From contig JBBBDQ010000420.1 of NCBI GenBank assembly GCA_037127315.1, positions 4,273,001-4,337,000 of the forward strand: a stretch of 64,000 nt of DNA, given 5' to 3'. Made by a program: the position numbers and the translations under genes. The DNA comes from Ascarosepion bandense (Eukaryota > Mollusca > Cephalopoda > Sepiida > Sepiidae). Below, piece by piece: positions 30,691 to 41,639 of the stretch (its first letter is position 1; the number at the start of each line of letters is the position of its first letter). The notes beneath the pieces were generated by a model. The model saw only the letters and a program-made list of their open reading frames with translations. It was not told the DNA's origin and did no database searches.

Positions 30691-31960
30691 TCATTTTCAA
30701 TATATGACTTTTAACTGAATTTTTAAAATGAAAATGCTTTCTTGAAACTTTTATTTAACTTTTAATTGAAAGCTAAATGATTAACTTTATTATTTCCAGT
30801 AAGTAAAATACTCTGTATTATTTCAAACAGAAATCATATTGACGGGAATATAAAAGTTTGAATTTTTTTTTTAATTTTTTAATTTTACCGCCATTTTTTG
30901 TGTGATCAACAACCCATTGGTAAACAAACGTGAATTCTCGGTTTTAAAAACCTCGCAAAAATAAGATATGCATATGTGAAAACATTATTTTGGAAAAATT
31001 AGCAAATTATATGTGAAATTAATCTGATTTATATAAGTATTACTTATTTGTAGCGTGACATTTAGAATAAAACTATTTCTTAATCACAGATTTAAACTTT
31101 TTTACCTGTTCACCGTATATCAAAATGTGTTGACAGATTCCCGATTAGAGATAAAAGTGTATGGCGTTCAAAAGTGACAAAATTATACAATTTTTTTTCG
31201 GGTAAGGGAGAAAACTCTGACCATGTCTGAAGAAATTACCATACAAAAAAAACTTCAGATACACAAAACTGTTTTTAATTATTTTAAAACTATGAAGGCA
31301 AAACGAGTTGTATTAAACTTTTCACTTTTTGATAGACAATATAATCTTCAATTATTAACTTAAAAGTCTAACCGCAACAAATCATTGAAGTATTTTAAAA
31401 ATATTTTTGAAACTTTATAAATTATAAAGATTTTAAAAAATGAAAGCATTTGTTTTAAAATTTCATTAGTAATCGAAATTTTTTTTCTTCAGTCTGTAAT
31501 GTTCTTAATTTTTATTATTTAATCTAGCAATTAAAAGCTTATCAAATTAAATGGTATCAGGGTTTTATTGCATTTTTTTATTTTACTTTTCGGAGCAGAT
31601 TTTCTAAAACAGAGGCCAAATTTAAAAAATAAAACATAGATGACTTATATTCCCGAATGAGTCCTGCGTTTAACTAATAAAATGGTATACTGCAACAAAG
31701 TAAAATTTATTAAAATTTCATGGCTTTACGTGGAGGTGGGGAAACAGAGGTAAGAAAGAAAATATTTTTACCAAGGTTTTTGAAAAATAATAATTTCAAA
31801 AATAATTTAATTTATTTGTGAATTAGTACTAAAAGTTTCATTAAAATTTGACACTTATTTGATTTTTTGCGAGAATTTCCTAAATAATGTTTGTCACCGG
31901 AAAAAGTGGGTGATGTAATCATTAAGTTTTCCATTGTAAACAGTCGTAACGTTTTGGTTA
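30670..31960 (-). repeat. repeat F copy 2, long, antisense
   Basis: Ordered matches to 39990-41300: caatatatgac/tatcgaaaat, agagtatttt-ctta, tcatttagct, gtttgttta-caaatg, and about 900 bases away gattttaatgaaact-t and attcacaaat-aattaaatt. No open frame above background on either strand. Confidence 0.6.
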
Positions 31961-32294
31961 CCCGCTAACTCAAATCAAAAAAAGATTTTCTGCCAAAATG
32001 TCGAACATGCTAGAAGGGATTAACAAATTTTTAAAAAATAATTCAAAATTTCTTTGACTTTTCCTAATAATAATCTAAACATTTTGAAGAGTTCGTCTTT
32101 TTAAGTTTGGGGCTTTTTATTCATATTATGCTCTTTTTTTTGTTTCTTTGTTTTTCTTTTTTTTCTTCTTTTTTTAAGCGATATAGTGGAGATAACTATT
32201 TTAATCAATTTTTGGTTTTGTTTTTAATCTTTTTTTATTTCAGAAAGCTGAAAATGTCTTTTAGTTGTGTATTCAAAAATATTTTGCTGATAAT
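31961..32294. other. T-rich stretch, nothing recognised
   Basis: Long T/A-rich runs; the hydrophobic 67-codon plus-strand frame here is a product of the T content. Confidence 0.45.
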
Positions 32295-32650
32295 GTTTTT
32301 TTTTTTTTAATCATATCACCCCAAGCAAGGCGATAACGCCACTGATGCGCAGGGGGCTACGTAAGAGTAAAAAGATTGGAAAAGAGAAAGCCGGAAACCA
32401 CATCCTAAACAAGGAACAAGGGATGAGCCTCTTCACCTGTTCAATAGACGTGGGTGGAGTGTGAACCGGGCGATAGTTTAGTCTATCTACTCTAATTGAA
32501 AAAAAAAAGAAAAAAGAAAAGAGTGAAAAGATTGGAAAAGAGAAAACCGGAAACCGTATCCTAAACAGGAAACAAGGGATGAGCCTCTTCACCTGTTCAA
32601 TAGATAGGTGGAGTGTGAACCGATCGATAGTTTAGTCTATCTACTCCAAT
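32295..32650 (-). mobile_element. SINE-A, dimeric copy, antisense
   Basis: Poly-T then the tail (atatcaccccaagcaaggc), a first body ending at about 32499, an A-rich joint, and a second body ending with ctactccaat at 32650. The joint again coincides with the internal T/A run between units. Confidence 0.8.
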
Positions 32651-32654
32651 TTTT

Positions 32655-32985
32655 CCTTCAAAAATGTGTTATGATAATAATTGTTTCTTCAAAAATGTAT
32701 TGTTAGTAATATTTTTCCTTCAAAACTATATATCTTTTCTATAAAAGTCTAATTATATGTATATATTTCTATAAAAGTGTATTTCTTTACTTTCATAGTG
32801 TTTTGACCCCAGTTTGTGGGTTAACTATTTGCACATAGCTGGGACCCTAACAGGTGGTACCACGACAGGTCAGGGTGGACCTGATAACAACAGCAATTAA
32901 GAGGTAGTTTCCTGCTCCTCATAACCTCCCAATCAGACACCTTGCTGCCGGATGCAGTTTACCGTCATGCACAGGACCACACCCT
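32655..32985 (-). repeat. repeat H copy, antisense
   Basis: Begins with two to three tcaaaaatgt minisatellite units (32655-32725), then cactttcatagtgttttgacccc-like sequence and the repeat H core (about 32840-32960). Confidence 0.6.
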
Positions 32986-32999
32986 ATAGTGTAGTGGAT

Positions 33000-33312
33000 G
33001 TAAACGTCGTATCGAACATGTGAGCAACGATGAGGTTTTTAGGAGAAGATGGAAACGAGAAGAAAACTAATATTTAACATCAGGAAAAGACAGATGAAAT
33101 TACTGGAACATTTAATAAGGAAGTGGGGTTTGAAAAGTCTGATACTCACAGGTCATAGAGAGAAAAAGATAGGAAAAACACGCGTAACATCCTTGATGGG
33201 CTTGAGCAAATGGATGGCCAATTGGGGTTTGGGTGGGGTAACAGGAGTCACTAAGGACAGGGAGATGTGGAAGGCCATGATCGCCTACGTCATGAAGAAA
33301 CATGGCAGATAG
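33000..33312 (+). mobile_element. RTE-like LINE C-terminal fragment
   Basis: Contains ETRRKLIFNIRKRQMKLLEH, then LIRKWGLKSLILTGH, SLMGLSKWMANWGLGG and TKDREMWKAMIAYVMKKHG, the C-terminal blocks of the RTE ORF, open for 87 codons (33049-33312) and joined upstream after a frameshift to HVSNDEVF-like sequence. Confidence 0.8.
33049..33312 (+). pseudogene. RTE RT C-terminus, truncated
   Basis: The natural end of the parent protein is retained (MKKHGR then stop at 33310). It is 5' truncated and shows a shortened segment between TGH and SLMG relative to 45243-45767. It has no catalytic motif. It lies 200 bases from another RTE fragment on the opposite strand (33500-33935). Confidence 0.75.
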
Positions 33313-33499
33313 AAAAAGAATTCGTAAACAGTTTCTCAGCTTTTTTATCCTAGTGTATTAAGTTAGATCATGATGCTCGAAACATGTCTCCTTGCACCTG
33401 CCGAAGATAAGCTGTCATAAGATTAGATCAAATACACCTAATACCTCTCAAATTATAATAATGCCATGCTGGGAACTTTTCTCGTGCGTTAAGTCGAAG

Positions 33500-33935
33500 G
33501 TTCCATCTTCTTCTTCTTTTTCTATGTGCCCTATCCCTTCAGGACGTAGGCGATCATGGTTCTCCACGTCTCCCTATCCCTGTTGGCTCTTAGTATGTTT
33601 TCTCCTGTTAAAACTCGCAACCCTCGATCCGTCATCCACCTGATCAGGCCCTGCAAATATGTTATCCGCTGCCTTCCTCTGTCTCTTTTTCCTTCTATCT
33701 GGCCAGTCAGTATCAGGTTCTCCAAGACCTCCTTCCTTTTTGCATGTCCCAGGAACTTCAATTGTCTCTTCCTAATGCTCACTATTAATTTTCTTTTCGT
33801 TTCCATTTTTTCCAACACGTCATCGTTGCTCGCATGCTAGGTCTACGATATCCGCAGCATCCTTCTGTAGAATCACATTTCTTCAAGTTTTTTCCTCATC
33901 TTCGATGATATTGTCCAGCATTCACTATCACCTCT
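33500..33935 (-). mobile_element. RTE-like LINE C-terminal fragment, antisense
   Basis: Minus-strand frame 33818-33531 (95 codons) reads METKRKLIVSIRKRQLKFLG, then GLIRWMTDRGLRVLTGE and ETWRTMIAYVLKG; upstream 33935-33830 continues the AEMWFYRR-like region after frame breaks. Confidence 0.8.
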
Positions 33936-34369
33936 ACAAAATAACATGTAATCAGTTGTACGGATTTGTAGATTACAAGGGTATGTCGACTTTGGAACCT
34001 CATTTTGTACTAGTTTAGATACTTTGAACATTATATTGTAAAATTCTACTTTTTCTGTTACTTGAGGAAATCAATACAAAATTGAAAGCTTCGATTTCTT
34101 CGATATTCCTGAGGTGCTACGTGAAACGATAAACGTGCTGAAGAATTCCAAAGGTTTGTAAAAAAATAAAAATAAAAATAAAAAAAAATAATTGAATACA
34201 AAACCAACGTTTAATATGTATTTCCAAAATATCAAAAAGAAAATAATTTGTTAAAGTACAGATCATATAAAATATATTAAACAGCAATAAAACTGAGTAT
34301 TTACTTAGCTGTTAACAGTGAGATCATGAAAACCTTTTTTTAAGTTAATTTTGTTTACAAAATCACTGT
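33936..34369. other. no gene recognised
   Basis: AT-rich, nothing seen. Confidence 0.4.
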
Positions 34370-34650
34370 TTTTGGTTATTAACTTTCTAGAATGTATAAT
34401 AATTCATAAATGCGTACTGATTTTTTTTTTTATGCAACATATTCATTTGGTAGTTCGAAAGCGTGTGCTTGCACCAGAACATGTTTCTTCAAAGTTTTAA
34501 CTCCTGGTATCTGTGTGGCTTTCCAATGGATGGAAAAACCACATCCGGTAGCAAGGCCTCTGATTAGGAATTTTAAGGTTTTTAGAGCAGTGGATATACG
34601 TTTGGGTCCTATGGGTCAAGGCGTATTAACTGTGTTTATAGTTTAAGCTC
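34370..34650 (+). repeat. repeat H, long copy
   Basis: Partner of 21500-21805. Confidence 0.6.
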
Positions 34651-34756
34651 ACTTATATAATTGTCACATTATGTTGCGACATGGACGAACGGATAAATAT
34701 CCCATTGCTTAGAAGATTGGTGTTACAGAATCTTATTATTCTTCCTATTATTTAAA

Positions 34757-35050
34757 TTTGCGTTGTGGTGAATTGGATATCGACTCAGGAGCCGAGTTCG
34801 AATTCCAGTTAAATTGCTTGCATTCACTTACGCGCAAATACCCCTGGAAAAGGTATTAATCCGTCTCTTCCCTCCAGTTATGGGTTAAATAGCAGGACAG
34901 GTTGGGTTCTATAGCCTTGGCTGGCAACTAGTCTACCGCAGAATGTAATGGCAACCTAGTGCCGAATAATGTTCTGCCCAGTCAGTCATGTCTCTTTAGA
35001 GACATGATCGCCTAAAGCGTGTATCACGTATGGCACTTAAGTGACTGACT
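34757..35050 (+). mobile_element. SINE-B, full-length-like
   Basis: tRNA-like head (gcgttgtggtgaattggata, then gagccgagttcgaattcca with the B box), gaaaaggtattaatccg, agcaggacaggttggg, ctggcaactagtctaccgc, then cagtcagtcatgtctcttta and gacatgatcgcc, ending cgtgtatcacgtatggcac. The 3' block contains the self-complementary catgtctctttagagacatg. Confidence 0.85.
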
Positions 35051-35486
35051 AATTATTAAGCTTCTTCTTGTATGTACATTGTCCTTCAAGAAAGTGGAGT
35101 CATGGCTCACCATAACTACCTATCTCCTGTAGCGCACATAAAAACTAAAAATAATAATGGTTTTTGTTGACATTTCTTGTTTAATCACATGATTTACCTG
35201 TGGTATTCTCACAGTCTTTCTGTATAAACATAGTTCCGTTGCCTCAAGTTTGCTTTAATAAGTTAATAAACTCACTGCTATTTTGAGGAATGGCAGGTCA
35301 CGTTCATTTCTTTATTACATTTGGTTTTGTTTTTAATTTACTAAGCTTAGTTATTCTAAGTATTGTTAGAAAAATATTTAGTAAATAAATAAAAAGACTA
35401 AACATTTTCAAAAAGAGTTCTCTTTATTAATACTAGGATTAACGGATAAAAACATACAGAAATCTTGCAGTCAATTATTTTAGGAT
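35051..35486. other. no gene recognised
   Basis: AT-rich; nothing seen. Confidence 0.4.

Positions 35487-35565
<79 letters not shown>
35487..35565 (+). repeat. (CA)n followed by (TA)n
   Basis: CA about 35489-35526, TA about 35527-35564. Confidence 0.97.
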
Positions 35566-35566
<1 letters not shown>

Positions 35567-35965
35567 ATAAGTGGCTTAAACTAATGGATATATATTCCAC
35601 AGTTTAATATTTACTTCTTTGTATAAAAACTGCTCAATACAGAATAGAGTATTTATAGATATATAGTCATTACTATGTTGTAATAATAGCATATTGCAAC
35701 ACAAAACCAACAAGTTTTAGTGCTCAATACACCATCATCAGACAATGGAATGTGATTCGATTAAGGGACATATATATATATATATATATTAATAAGGAAA
35801 TTTAAAATAAAAATTAAAAGTGAAATCATAAAAAGTCACCATATTAGTTGAATGTATTAGAGTCTTAGGTTCTTTTAGCTTATAAGAATATTGGGACATT
35901 ACTATGTATAGATAGAAAGAAGTTTTAGTAGTGTTGAATTGTGATAATGTTTAGCGCCAATCTTC

Positions 35966-35967
<2 letters not shown>
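35566..35967. other. possible PLE-like terminal sequence; no gene
   Basis: The block 35620-35750 ends with gtgctcaatacaccatcatcaga-like sequence; a gtgctcaatac motif also occurs near 24988. Small TA tract at 35769-35789. Assignment to PLE termini is a guess. Confidence 0.3.

Positions 35968-35968
<1 letters not shown>

Positions 35969-35996
<28 letters not shown>
35969..35996 (+). repeat. poly-T run
   Basis: About 27 T residues; could be the poly-A of a minus-strand insertion. Confidence 0.9.
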
Positions 35997-36097
35997 GAGT
36001 GGATTACTGATAAAATGTATTTTGGTAAGCAGGTTCTTTATCGTAAAGTGCTTGATATCCGGGTGGAGATAGAGCGTTGATAAGCACAAAGAATTTG

Positions 36098-36271
36098 TCA
36101 CTGTAACTGAACAAGTTCACACCGACTTCGAAGTATCGTGAGGACACCGCTATGATGTTTTCACTCGACAGAGCTGGAATTTTTCCAGCCCTGATGAGTG
36201 AAGTCATCATAACGGCGTCGTCACGAAACTTCAAAGTCCACATGAACTTGCTCAGTAAAAGTGACAAATTC
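36098..36271. repeat. imperfect 83-base inverted repeat
   Basis: gtcact at 36098 and its reverse complement at 36271 bound two arms of about 83 bases with roughly 17 mismatches (about 80% identity), meeting at gctggaa-tttttccagc. Shared blocks: aagttca, gaagt, tcgtga, tatgatg. The minus strand is open through the whole hairpin (87 codons, 36267-36004). See findings. Confidence 0.85.
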
Positions 36272-36282
36272 TTTGCATTAAG

Positions 36283-36283
<1 letters not shown>

Positions 36284-36326
<43 letters not shown>
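36284..36326 (+). repeat. (TA)n microsatellite
   Basis: Immediately next to the inverted repeat; a second TA tract lies at 36481-36520. Confidence 0.97.
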
Positions 36327-36328
<2 letters not shown>

Positions 36329-36477
36329 GTTGGCGAAGATAATCCAATAAGATTTACTTAATATTTTCCCGAAAAATATTTGTTCCGAATGGATCGAATA
36401 TAGTGTGTTTTGCTGCTGAAAGGAGCTAAATTAGAAATTAGAATTTTTTACTACTCTAAATGATGTGTTGCGTTTTC

Positions 36478-36523
<46 letters not shown>

Positions 36524-36527
36524 GCTC

Positions 36528-36815
36528 TTCGTCGTAGTGCAGCGGTAAGGAAGCACGGATGTTTCTCTAGATCATTTACGAGTCAATCCGATTCTTGATG
36601 GGTGCTCCGTACTTTCTCCCTTGTGCCACATCTAAGCTGCGCTTGGGACTAATGAACCTAATGTTCAGTAACCCTTTTTCAGCAGGGTTCGGTTCGAAAT
36701 TCCTATCACCTGAAGAAGGCCTGAGCCCACAACGGCCGAAACGGCGTATAAATGGGAACAAAGATTAGGACAATAGTCCGAATAATATAAATAATGTAAA
36801 TACTGTAAATACTGT
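36528..36815 (+). mobile_element. composite SINE (E head, C-type 3' module)
   Basis: The head has tagtgcagcgg (A-box-like, about 36535-36545) and tgggtgctccgtactttct, as in SINE-E at 12460-12720. From about 36650 it continues with cctaatgttcagtaaccc and then acctgaagaaggcctgagc, acggccgaaacggcgtata and acaatagtccgaataata, the 3' module of SINE-C. Confidence 0.7.
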
Positions 36816-37290
36816 TGTCCCTCGAAGTCTTTTCAATTACGACTAGGAAATACACTTTTCTTGTTATTAGTTATTTTTTTTATATTTTACTTTTTGTTCA
36901 GTTTATGAAAGTTCCGGAATTAAATGAAATAAGAATAAAGAAAAAGAAAGATGGCTAAGCTATAGCTACGAAAGAAAGCGCACTCCAAAGCAAACGAAAA
37001 AGAGAAAAGGCAAAAACGTTAGCAGGGTTTAAATTACGGTAAATAAATGGACGCTGTCGTAGATCAACTCGGCGATTCTTTTGTAAGGAGCTTGTTGAAA
37101 ATGTTTTCCTTAGAAGAAACAAACATATCCATTCACTGCCTATGAGGGTGAATATGAGTCAGGCAGGGAGAAGTGAGCAGAAATGCAAACAGCCCCAACT
37201 GAGGAACATTGAAGAGTTAAAAATCTACAAATGTCTGCGCAATAGGATTTAAGGCCGCAGCCCCCTACCTATCTCTAGCGTTCATCTCTC
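36816..37290. other. no gene recognised
   Basis: More balanced composition than its surroundings, with no repeat partner in the window. Confidence 0.4.
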
Positions 37291-37830
37291 CCCCCTCTCT
37301 CTCTCTCTCTTTTATCTAACATTTTTTTATTGTTTCTTTCACGTTTTCTTTCTCGCTCCCTATCTCCTGTTCTATCTCCCCATTTCTTTCTTTCTTTCTT
37401 TTTTCTTTCTTTCTTTCTTTCTTTGATCATTTCTCACTCTCACGTGTCATTTTTTTCATTTCTCTTTCCCTCTCTCAGTCGTCGTTTTTTTTCTTTCTAT
37501 TTCTCTCAGATTCTTTCTCTTTCTTTCTTTCTTTCTTTGTCACTCTCTCTGATATCATTTATTTTTTTCATTCTTTCTGTCACCCTCTCCCTCACTTCGT
37601 CCTCTATTTTTATTTCACAACCTACCAATATTTGTCTTTATTTTTTTCACTTTCATTCACCATCCCATTCTCCCCTTCCTTTCCCACTTTTGTTTTTTTC
37701 CTCTACCTTCCTATTTTTTTTCTATCTCATATCCTACCTTTTTTCTTTTTTTTTTTTTTCCTTGCTTACTATCTTTTTTTCCCCATTTCTCTGTCTTGGT
37801 ATCTCCCTCTCTCTTTGACGTTTTCTGTCC
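37291..37830 (+). repeat. 540-base pyrimidine-rich low-complexity tract
   Basis: Degenerate (TTTC)n, (TC)n and T runs; about all pyrimidine on the plus strand. The 162-codon frame through it (37330-37818) is a composition artefact. Confidence 0.9.
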
Positions 37831-38560
37831 CCTCTTACTCTGCAGCCTGTTTGATTGCTTGCAAAGGCTCAATCTCAAAGCCAAGCTGACTTCTTGTTAA
37901 CAAGCAAAAGCAAACGTGGAATTTGTCATTAACTGCCTCGATGGCCAAAAGGCATCTTACTAACTTGATTTGCAGACAGTAAAACAACGGACGACATACG
38001 AACGGCGCTGCATTGAAAGTCGGGGCAAACAAGTATAATAAAAACGAGAAATCTGACGCAGAAACAATGTTTGCCTTTAAAATGAGCTACATTAGTATAA
38101 GGACGAGAGATACATGCTTCTTTTAAACCTTTTCCTTTTCCCCTTTGTTTGTTATATTTTTGTTCTTCAGTGAATTCTTATACATTCAGGCCGTACAGGT
38201 TGAGTGTAGACATAGGTTAGTTTATGTAGTCTGAAGACGATCCTATGAACTATTTACTCCTGAACATTTTTATACTATGTACATCAAAAAATAAAACCAA
38301 TGTTCATGGGTGTCGATACGAAACATCTTTTTCTTTCTGGATAAAACGCATCCAAAATAGCATGGGAGATAAGTGTTCAAGTCTCAGAAATTACTTCTTT
38401 AATTATAATATCACACAATTTATTCTACCAGTTAAAGAGTATAACAATCGAACTGACCAAGTTTCTTTTTTAAGAGTGTACTCATGCCGACAAAAATGAA
38501 GCCAAAATATGTGAGAGTATCTTTCGCGGGTTCCTCACAGGTTATCTTCCCTGTGTGTGA
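37831..38560. other. apparently single-copy stretch, no gene assigned
   Basis: 37840-38060 has relatively even base composition without repeat partners. No splice-flanked coding frame that I could support. Confidence 0.35.
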
Positions 38561-38563
38561 CTG

Positions 38564-38567
<4 letters not shown>

Positions 38568-38622
<55 letters not shown>
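38568..38622 (+). repeat. (TA)n microsatellite
   Basis: About 54 bases of TA. Confidence 0.97.
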
Positions 38623-38624
<2 letters not shown>

Positions 38625-38641
38625 AAAATATAAGAGACAAT

Positions 38642-38716
38642 GAATGTTTATTATGTTTAATCATGAGCCGTTGTAAACATCGAAGAACGGCTCATGTTTG
38701 AACATAATAGACATTC
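38642..38716. repeat. 31-base hairpin with 13-base loop
   Basis: Arms 38642-38672 and 38686-38716 pair with about four mismatches (gaatgt-tattatgtt, catgagccgtt). It adjoins the (TA)n tract. Likely a terminal hairpin of a mobile element, possibly PLE. Confidence 0.85.
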
Positions 38717-38794
38717 CTTTTTTGCTATATTTAACAAAATATGTTTAAAACATTATCTGCTGCCTCGATACACTAAATATATATATTAAAAAAT

Positions 38795-39170
38795 GCACCC
38801 ATTCACAGTTAGATTAACCAAATGCAGGCGACAATTCTACTCTTGCAGCTTCTTCTCTTGCACTTCCCGCCCGTGGAACTCGCTTCCATATTCTTGCTTT
38901 CCTGACGGCTACAACCTCCAGGAATTTAAATGCAATGTCAATACTCATCTATTAACCACTTGACTCTAGTTCTTTCCCCACCCCGTATATCTTTTCCGTT
39001 CTCTCCACCTTTGCAACTGTCATCACACCTGTATTCCCATCCTTCTCTTGTCCCTTTCTAACTGGTTCGTCTTCCTCTTCACTCTCTTCTAACTAATCTT
39101 TTTACTCTTATGTACACCCCTGCACATCAGTGGCATTAACGCCTTGCTCAGGGTGATACGATTAAAAAAT
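38795..39170 (+). mobile_element. LINE-J 3' end with RT C-terminus
   Basis: Coding remnant HPFTVRLTKCRRQFYSCSFF then CTSRPWNSLPYSCFPDGYNL and a stop, followed by the C/T-rich 3' UTR and the complete tail (gcacatcagtggcattaacg, ccttgctcagggtgatacga) and A-run. 5' truncated. Confidence 0.8.
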
Positions 39171-39171
39171 A

Positions 39172-39290
39172 TATATATTATCCTACGTTTAAAGTACGAC
39201 TCGGAGTTTCATGCATTATGCAACCATCAGGTGCATATTATGAACAGACCGTTTTTCAATTTGAATGTTTAATGTTGGTACTCACGTGGT
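39172..39290 (+). repeat. repeat I copy
   Basis: Starts at a short TA run with tatcctacgtttaaagtacg, then ctcggagtttcatgcattat, gcaaccatcaggtgcatatt and gaacagaccgttt. Confidence 0.65.
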
Positions 39291-39679
39291 TTAAGGTTGT
39301 TATAAATTATAAATCTGAGGTGCAATTTATCATTTATAATTCAGTTTAAAATGAAACCCAAAAATGCAACAAAAAAATATAAAATCGCGGCAGTTAATAA
39401 ACAAAAAAAAGAAAATATTTATTGGGTAGGGGGGGGCAACTTATTTATCAAAGGTTAAAGCGGATTTTATTTGCATATATGCATAACGAAAACGTCAAAA
39501 AAATAAGAAATAAATTAAAAAAATAAAAGATAAAATGAATACCTATATTTGCAAACATAGACATACATATACATTTATGCATGTATGCATATACACACAC
39601 ATGCATGTAAGCATATGCACGCACACATAAATATATAGATATGTACATATATAATATATAAATATATACATATTTATAT

Positions 39680-39680
<1 letters not shown>
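39291..39680. other. no gene recognised
   Basis: AT-rich with many short ATGCAT/ACACAC motifs (39560-39660). Confidence 0.4.

Positions 39681-39748
<68 letters not shown>
39678..39748. repeat. (CA)n(TA)n(GA)n tract
   Basis: CA about 39679-39698, TA about 39699-39723, GA about 39724-39748. Confidence 0.97.
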
Positions 39749-39764
39749 TTAATAAATATGCATA

Positions 39765-39840
39765 TTATCCTACATCGGTGGCACGATGCGGATCAACAGG
39801 TGCATATTACAAACTGACCGTTTAAAATAGATACCACAAC
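39765..39840 (+). repeat. repeat I copy
   Basis: tatcctacatcggtggcacg then caacaggtgcatattacaaa and ctgaccgttt, again just after a simple-repeat tract. Confidence 0.6.
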
Positions 39841-39989
39841 TCAATTGCCAAAAAACAGCATAGCATGATGTTAAAAGGGCTCAAACTTAATAAAAACAAA
39901 GTTTTATCATCAAAACATTTATGCTATTATTAAGAGAAGATCAAATTTTGTCATTATTTATTAAAATGTTTAATCCTTTCTAACAGGTT

Positions 39990-41300
39990 CGAAATTTCAG
40001 TTATTTTTTTTTCCTTCAACAATTCACACCATACTTACGTAATATGACTATTAAGGAAAACGTAATATTATCTCAGTCGTAAATCGGTGTTGAAAGACAC
40101 ATTAATTTGAAAATTCTTACAAAAGTCAACTAACTGTTTGATTTTAATGAAACTTTCAGGACGTATTCACAAATTAATTAAATTTATTATTTTTAGAACA
40201 TCTGGATCAGAATATTTTTTAAATCTGTTATCCACCACTCCAATTAATTGCATAAAACTTCTAGAAATACATTAACTATACCAGTGTTATTTATTAATTG
40301 GTTAAATGCAGGACTAAATTTATGTGTAAATCATGTAATTTTTTAATTACGTGACCATTTTTCCAAAAATCTGGGCCGATCAGTAAATTCAAAAATGCAT
40401 TAAAACTCCGCTATTTTTAATGTAGATAAACTTTTAATTGTTTTTATAAATAATATAATTGTAAGATATCATATTCCGAAAAGAAAAAAAAATTCAATGA
40501 ATAAAGAATTTTTATAAGAATTGTTTTCTTTCTTTTTTTTTTCTTTGCTAATTAAAGTTTCAAACATCTTTTAAATTTCTTCCAAAATCTTCGGTTATTA
40601 ATTCATTAAAAAAAAAAACTTTATTTACAAATCGAAAAATCAAAAGCTTAATATAAATTATTTAGAATTAAGATTTTTAAAATAATTTCTAAATATTGTT
40701 TATTTATGTTAATCTGCTCATTCTTTTTACCATGGAAACTTATAAGTGACTAATCATTAAAAAAAACCCACATGTTTCTTACGAAATGTTAAATTGCGTT
40801 AGGGCAAATTTGGTCACCATACTTCAAGATTGATTGATAACAGGTGCTGCCTACTTGAAAGGTCAACGAATCAGACCTTTGTAATCAAGAAATACTTTAA
40901 TTCTAGATTTTATACCATAAACAAGAAATTTGTTTCAAATCAGATTAATTTAACCTTGAATTTGCTAATTTTCTAAAAGTAACGAGTGAGAGATATACAT
41001 TTTAGTTTTGCAAGATTTTTAAAACCAAGAATAAACTTTTGTTTACAAATGTGTCGATCGCTCAAAAAATGGCCGAAAAATTAAAAGAAATGTCAAAAGT
41101 TTAGATTCCAATACATATAAATTATGTTAAAAATATACTAGAGTATTTTGCTTAGTGTAAATAGTAAATTTAATCATTTAGCATTTGATTAAACTAAAAT
41201 TAAACTTTTAAACAAAACATTTTAGCTTTAAAAACTCAATTTAAAATATATGTATCGAAAATGGAGTAGAGGTACCTAGTTTAAAATATTTGAATTTAAG
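39990..41300 (+). repeat. repeat F copy 3, long
   Basis: Counterpart of 30670-31960; see that entry for shared blocks. About 1.3 kb, AT-rich, no credible frame. Confidence 0.6.
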
Positions 41301-41419
41301 TTCATCCGATGTTCGTGAAATTTCAATCTTACAATATTAAGGTAGTTTTTATTTTAACAAGAGTATAATACAATAGTCAATCATTATATAAAAATAGAAT
41401 AAAACAGAAAAAAAGAAAG

Positions 41420-41443
41420 TATATATATATATATATATATATA
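41420..41443 (+). repeat. (TA)n microsatellite
   Basis: About 24 bases. Confidence 0.9.
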
Positions 41444-41639
41444 ATGAATACGTGATGTAATGAGTATGCATATACCTTGGTTTCACCTCACAGTAATATG
41501 ACTGGATGGTGTTAGCCATAAATATATAGGCTAACGGCTATAGGTCTGCAGCTATAGGTCTACGTCTATTGGTTTACATTTATTGGAACGCCTATTGACT
41601 ACGCCAATTGCATATGCCTATAATGGACCGGTACTCGTC
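41444..41639. other. no gene; short tandem-like wording
   Basis: 41527-41630 contains imperfect repeats of ctataggtct/ctattgg-type words. Function unknown. Confidence 0.35.

Noticed and set aside
36004..36267. 87-codon minus-strand frame as a gene
   Set aside because: It runs through both arms of an inverted repeat, so openness in one arm partly predicts the other; kept only as a structural finding.
37330..37818. 162-codon plus-strand frame rich in Ser, Phe and Leu
   Set aside because: It is the translation of a pyrimidine-rich low-complexity tract.
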